64,000 nt of DNA, taken from Vitellaria paradoxa (Eukaryota > Streptophyta > Magnoliopsida > Ericales > Sapotaceae). Numbering within the stretch: the stretch's first letter is position 1; every line of letters starts with the position of its first letter. Below the pieces are notes generated by a model. That model did not search any database, was not told where the DNA came from, and saw only the letters and a list, made by a program, of their open reading frames with translations. A program made the translations under genes and the position numbers. Of this stretch, positions 58,922 through 64,000 are shown one piece after another. The stretch covers positions 17,134,436 through 17,198,435 of the forward strand of contig CM034233.1 of NCBI GenBank assembly GCA_019916065.1, given 5' to 3'.

Positions 58922-60150
58922 TAGTTAAAATGGGTGGAGGTAAGTAGCTAATGTAACTAAGATACTTGTGCCTCGCTTCAATTAACACGCATGAGTCCTC
59001 CTACGGCATGTATATCTTACTCGCTTAATACAAGAGTTAATGGCTGGCTGCATAAGCAAGGGAATATAATTTGAATTTTCACCATAGAACAACCTTTTCC
59101 TTTGCCAATTTAGTTACGAGTTCTTATTCTACTTCACATTTATTCTTAAGATGCAAAATTTTACGTATTCTTTCTCTCGCTTTGATTCTAGTTTTGCATG
59201 TTAACACTAATCCACTAGCCACTTCTTTGTTCATCTTCTCCCTCCAGACGACTCCTGTCACAACATTTATTGGTTTCTCAAATGTTGTCTCCATAACACA
59301 TCCTTACATCTTAGAATGGAATGAATCGGAAGCCTAAAGACAGCCAACATGCCTTTACCATGCTAACAATGCTCCTCTAGCAATGCGGGGCACTCCCAAC
59401 TTTAGCCCACAAGTTAAATTAAAATGGATATAAACTGGTGTATCTAGATGTGAATAATTAAATCGTAAAAGTATTTGAATGCGAATATGGGTGTTATTTG
59501 TATTTAGATACACATTGTTTATATCCGGATACTTTTTAGTTCAAAAATTTACATTGAACGCATCAGCTCATATATGAATGTAGCAAATTAAGAGGGACAA
59601 CACCGTTTCAAGGTGATTTCAGGCGTTGAAGTTAAGGCCTAGCTAACTTCATCCCCCTCCTCTTCACCTCTAGTATCAAGAGTAGCTATGATCCCTCTAA
59701 ATTTAGTAAAAATCTTGAACATATTTGTTATATTTTATTAAGAAAGATCATTTCTTTGAGAATAGCCCCTCCTCTAAAAATTGAAAAGGCCACATCCCTT
59801 GATTGGCTAGCACCTAAAATGTAAAACTTTAAAAGCAAAACAGAGGTCATCCTCCAATAAATGTTTATGACATGAAAAAAGGAATTGGAATGCCTAGTTC
59901 GTAACTAACCTGTTTTACATTTATGTAGCTGTTATCCGCTTGAAGGCCCGGGCCTCCCGGCCACAGGTTCTCCTTTCCATTTCCATTTTCCAAACGTCCC
60001 TACCCTAACACACCCCACATGAAATTCCTCATCACTGTCTTTATGATCAAAAACCATCCCATGAAAATGAGATTCTGAAGGAGACAATAGCCAGCTTGCA
60101 ACAACTACGCATAACCCATTTAACTCTTTACAAGACCAGACCAATTCTTT
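58922..60150. other. Upstream intergenic region of the XTH gene
   Basis: No gene supported. An open frame at 59071-59337 lacks any domain and is probably chance. An (AT)n tract at about 60160-60183 lies just before the coding start and may serve as, or mask, the TATA region. Confidence 0.45.
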
Positions 60151-60242
60151 CCACCACTTGATATATATATATATATATATATATGCATATATATTCACAT
60201 ACCTCACTAACTTCCATCTCCAACCACCTAATAATAAAAAGT

Positions 60243-61708
60243 ATGGCAATTCTACAAGAGAAATTACTCTTGTTTAGCCTCTTAATCTTCTGCATGATGG
60301 TTGCAGCCTCATCGCGCGGCGCTATTTACAGACCTCCTACTGTTCCACGGTTAACAGATTATTTCAAGCCTCTCCCCATTGACAAGGGGTACTCCGAATT
60401 CTTAGGACACGCAAATATCCATCTTTTGAACAAAGGGTCCAGCGCCAATCTCATCCTGGACAAATCTTCTGGTGAAGTCTCCAAGTTGACGAGCGAAATT
60501 CAATTCTCTCTCTTGTGTTCTAATCTCACAATTCCCTTTTTTGCAGGTTCTGGATTGGTCTCTCGGAGCAAGTACAACTACGGATTTTTCAGCGCGGCAA
60601 TAAAGCTACCCTCTGGCTTCGCATCAGGGGTAGTAGTAGCCTTCTATGTAAGCTCTTCCATTTACGTATAAGATAAAAATGTCCCCAAATTAGAATATTA
60701 ACTGCACCAGAAAATCGCAGCTGTCTAACGCAGATCTTTTCCCTCACAACCACGATGAGATCGACATCGAATTGCTTGGTCACGAGAAGAGAAGAAGCTG
60801 GGCGCTGCAAACAAACATCTATGGAAATGGAAGCGTCTGCACGGGGAGAGAAGAGAAACTCCACCTGTGGTTTGATCCAACACAGCAGTTCCATCGGTAC
60901 AGCATTCTCTGGAACAGTCACCATATAGCGTAAGAAAATCAAGCCCAAAGCGTATCACTGAGTATTTGTGGAAATCTAGCTAATTCTGTAACACGTGATT
61001 GTATATGAATTTCCAATGAAATTGTTGAAATAGCTTGTTACACATCGTTGATTCATTTTTTTAATAACTTTCAGGATAATTGATAATTTAACATGATATT
61101 AGAGTTTTTCTAAGAAGTGTTGGATTCAAATCTTGTTATTTCTCATTTATTATTATGCATTTTATTTACTTGTATTGGTGCAACTTATTTGATTTGGTAC
61201 GTCTATCTCTACTTCACGTAGAAATTAGTGTTACGCATAAGGGAAATTTTCTAATAATTTAAATTTTTAGATCAATTAATGACGTAACAGAAATCAATGC
61301 AGGTTTCTAGTAGACAACATACCAGTAAGAGAGTTTGTCCACGGTGCTGCAACCAGCTCTGTGTATCCATCAAAGCCCATGTCAGTATATGCAACGATAT
61401 GGGATGCATCAGAGTGGGCAACGCATGGAGGAAAATACCCAGTTAATTACCGGTATAGACCGTTTATTGCCTCGTTTGGGGAGATAGAAATGGAAGGCCG
61501 CAAATGGCATCTGGCAGGATCGGGGCCTTCATGCTCCGGGAAAGGCCTTCCCAGCAGCCTGGACCCTGTTCAGGGGCAAGAGTTTGCCAAGCTATCAAAG
61601 GAACAAACCAATGGTTTGGAATGGGCAAGAAGGAAGATGATGTTCTATTCATACTGTAAAGATACATCCAGATACAAAGTCCTACCACCAGAATGCAAGG
61701 CCAATTGA
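60243..61708 (+). CDS. Xyloglucan endotransglucosylase/hydrolase, group III (XTH29/30-like), 4 exons
   Basis: Exons are 60243-60471, 60547-60647, 60721-60929 and 61303-61708. Every junction is GT-AG and in phase, giving 314 residues. Signal peptide about 1-25 ([17 protein letters not shown]). The GH16 catalytic motif is [10 protein letters not shown] with nucleophile Glu123, Asp125 and acid/base Glu127; the IELL variant, rather than FEFL, is as I recall it for the XTH29/30 branch. An N-glycosylation site NGS follows at Asn146. Conserved [20 protein letters not shown] and [13 protein letters not shown] stretches lie in the acceptor-binding region, and the C-terminal XET-C region ([13 protein letters not shown]...YKVLPPEC) is present. 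The protein is secreted to the wall, where it cuts and rejoins xyloglucan. In-frame ATG 60183 would spoil the signal peptide. The length is somewhat short for group III, but no motif is missing. Confidence 0.92.
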
Positions 61709-62209
61709 TCCCTATACTAACGAATTTCAGTCTTGCCAATCTATTAATATATGTATTTTTCAACTAAAATATACACATGAATAAATTTGTGTTTTTTTTT
61801 TTTTTGGAAAACTAGCTTAATATAAGTTACAGTTATGATGCATTGTGCAATAAAAGAGCTAATTAAACATTAAAGCACACCCTGATACGTAAAAGAAGCA
61901 CCATTATCTTCAGCTCAATCATAGACATCAGATAAAATAATGTGCGAATCATTTTTTCCACACAATTAATGGGCACAAACAAAAATTGCCGATAATACTG
62001 ATACTACACAACAATTAAAACAAAATAATTTATATTTTTCGTGTATATATATTATTTTTTATTTTTTAATATATATTTACTAATAATTGCCTGTGCCTAA
62101 AAGTACAAAAATATAATTTGGTGTGTAAATAACTTAAATTTAAATTTATAAAGCAAACATAAATGAAAAGTGCAAAAATAACCGATAAAAATAAAAATCG
62201 CTATTCAAA
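61709..62209. other. 3' flank of the XTH gene
   Basis: AT-rich. A T-run at 61791-61805. Contains the XTH 3' untranslated region and no other supported feature. Confidence 0.5.
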
Positions 62210-63330
62210 AGAGATTAATATATCTATACAATGTTTAATAAAAGTATAAAATTTTATTATTTATTACAAATATTATCGTATTTTTTAAAATATTAATTTA
62301 AAATCTTTTATATAAAAAGTATTTAAAAAATTGGTAAGAGGGAGAGAAAAAGAAAAATAATCATAGATATTGAGCAAATCTAACAGTTGAAAACATCTCA
62401 AATTCAATATTTTGAACTCCTGTATAAATGAAACAAATAGTATAAAAGTTTATATATTTGAAATTTAAGTTTCAAACACATTAAGATTGAAATTTTAATT
62501 TAAATGTTTATTTTTTAATATAATTTTAAAGAAAATTAAAGTTTAAATATATTTTCTTAAATAAAAAATTTAATTGATTTTGTCTAATAGGTATTCATAC
62601 ATTATTTAATAAATGTGTACAATTTTATTATTTATTACAAATATTATCAAATTTTTTAAAATATTAATTTAGAAACTTATATACATAAAAAGTATTCAAA
62701 AAAATATATGGGAATAGTGATGGATTATGTTTTCATGTGACGTGATCAAAATGATAACCAAAGTGGAGAGAGAAAAAAGTAATTATATCCATTGAGCAAA
62801 TCCAACAATATGTGACCAAAAAGATAACCAAAGTAGAGAGAGAAAGAAGTAATCCTACCTATTGAGCAAATCCTACAGTTGAAAAAATCTCAAATTTAAA
62901 ATTTTAAGTATCTTTATTATATAAACGACACAAATAGTGTAAAAGTGTATATATTTAGAATTTAAGTTTTAAGCACATTAAAATTAAAATTTTATTTTAA
63001 ATATTTATTTTTAATAAAATTTTAATGAAAATTATAGTTTAAATATATTTTTTAAATAAAAAATTTAGTTGACTTTGTCTAATAAGTATCCAAACATTGT
63101 TTAATAAATGTGTACAATTTTATTATTTATTCAAATATTATCAAATTTTTTAAAATATTAATTTAAAATTTATAAAAAAATACGAGAAGAGTGAGATATA
63201 TATTTTGTTTTCATGTAATATGACTGAAAAGATAACCCAAGTGAAAAGGGAAATAAGTAATTCTAGTTATTGAATAAATTTAACGGTTAAAAATATACAA
63301 ATATCAAATTAATAAATTATATTGTTGTAT
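62210..63330. repeat. AT-rich tandem repeat, about 0.37-0.5-kb unit, 2.5-3 copies
   Basis: Anchor ACATT(A/G)TTTAATAAATGTG and relatives occur at about 62230, 62598 and 63093. The order of blocks between anchors (TTTTATTATTTATT, AGAGAGAAAxAxGTAAT, TTGAGCAAATC, TTTAAxCACATTAA, TTGTCTAATA) is the same. The second unit contains a nested duplication of about 70 bp (62750-62870) with ATAACCAAAGT(G/A)GAGAGAG. Confidence 0.8.
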
Positions 63331-64000
63331 AGATACACATGACTTTTTAGATAATATAGGTAGAAAAGAAAAGTTGTGATAGTCGGACTGTCATTTCATG
63401 TTCATTAATTTGAGTTTCACGTGTATTAACTGTTGTTAATTTAACAATGACGAAACTTTGATGACATATGACAAAATGTCAAAGAAAAAATTAATTCTCT
63501 ATGTATTTTTAATATAAAAAAATATAATAAAATTTAACTTTCAAATTTCAAAAATTAAAAAAAAATCAAGATTTAAAAGATGGAGTTTGGACACTCTTGA
63601 CAAACCATCGGTGCAAGTCACATAAATTTCAAAATTTAAAACATAAGCTTTCCCAACCTAACCCTCCCCCGGGGCTAGCCCCTCGCCTCTCCAATGCCAT
63701 GTGGAACAAATGTTCCATCAATGTGAGCGATATTGTAATATAAATTATTGTAAAATTAATTCTAAAATTGGTATTATAACATTTTCGGGTGATTGTCAAA
63801 TTTATTGAAAGGTAAATTTTATTTTGCTTCTTAATTATTTCTTACTAATTCTACTTCTAGACTTGATTTTTTTAGTTTTTTATAACATTTAACGGCATAA
63901 ACTTTAATTTGTCATAATCTTAATAGTTCATTAGTTTAACGTTTAGGTATCAATTTTTTGAGGAGTTCAACTGTTAATTTTTTTTACGAATTAAATATCA
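63331..64000. other. AT-rich flank without recognised features
   Basis: No coding region. A short CCTCCCCCGGGGCTAGCCCC palindromic GC-rich patch at about 63663-63682 stands out in an AT-rich background. Confidence 0.4.

Noticed and set aside
59071..59337. 88-codon frame upstream of the XTH gene
   Set aside because: No domain and no promoter or splice evidence; chance frame.
1..64000. CRISPR arrays, operons, prokaryotic signals, rRNA
   Set aside because: None seen; repeats here are plant minisatellites and transposons.

Overview
The window is nuclear DNA of a flowering plant, most likely a eudicot. The evidence is spliced genes with GT-AG introns, very AT-rich intergenic DNA, plant-type transposons (Ty1/copia, hAT, Harbinger-like MITEs, tRNA-derived SINEs) and five recognisable plant gene families. 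I cannot name the species.

Layout. (1) 1-743: 3' end of a Ty1/copia retrotransposon. (2) 782-18231, minus strand: the 5' half of an MBD9-type chromatin gene. Exon 1 lies at 17759-18231, exons 2-5 lie within 782-3659, and a 14.1-kb intron 1 is filled with repeats (a TRIM/LARD-like LTR element, a SINE, a 720-bp TIR element, a Tourist-like MITE, minisatellites). The C-terminal half of the gene is outside the window, beyond or disrupted by the copia element. (3) 18232-30770: AT-rich intergenic DNA with Harbinger-type MITEs, a 3.1-kb dead hAT transposon (24660-27785), (AT)n tracts and a SINE. (4) 30771-34700, minus: a two-exon equilibrative nucleoside transporter gene (ENT1-like). Its intron carries a direct duplication with a MITE in only one copy, and an 82-bp triplication. 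(5) 34883-44377: a cluster of three adjacent mobile elements: a 3.2-kb inverted-terminal element carrying a broken TPR-gene exon, a 1.4-kb foldback element, and a decayed full-length copia element. (6) 46311-50390: a non-coding LTR element with a perfect 5-bp target duplication, host to a nested hAT-type MITE. (7) 51908-61708: the gene-dense end, with a SPARK-domain receptor-like kinase (plus), a PUB18/19-type U-box E3 ligase (minus, tail-to-tail with the kinase) and an XTH29/30-type xyloglucan endotransglucosylase/hydrolase (plus). (8) 61709-64000: AT-rich DNA with a roughly 0.4-0.5-kb tandem repeat.

The genes are neighbours, not a pathway: chromatin regulation, nucleoside transport, membrane signalling, ubiquitin-dependent stress signalling and cell-wall remodelling. 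All exon models below were built by hand from splice-site consensus and reading phase, and every junction proposed is phase-consistent. The most noteworthy points are the TE-loaded 14-kb intron of MBD9, a transposon-borne TPR exon immediately upstream of the ENT1-like gene, a GC-AG intron at the catalytic loop of the kinase, a dated duplication/MITE insertion with a preserved empty site, and a dense ACGT-core cluster upstream of the U-box gene. I did not find a clearly new biological system.
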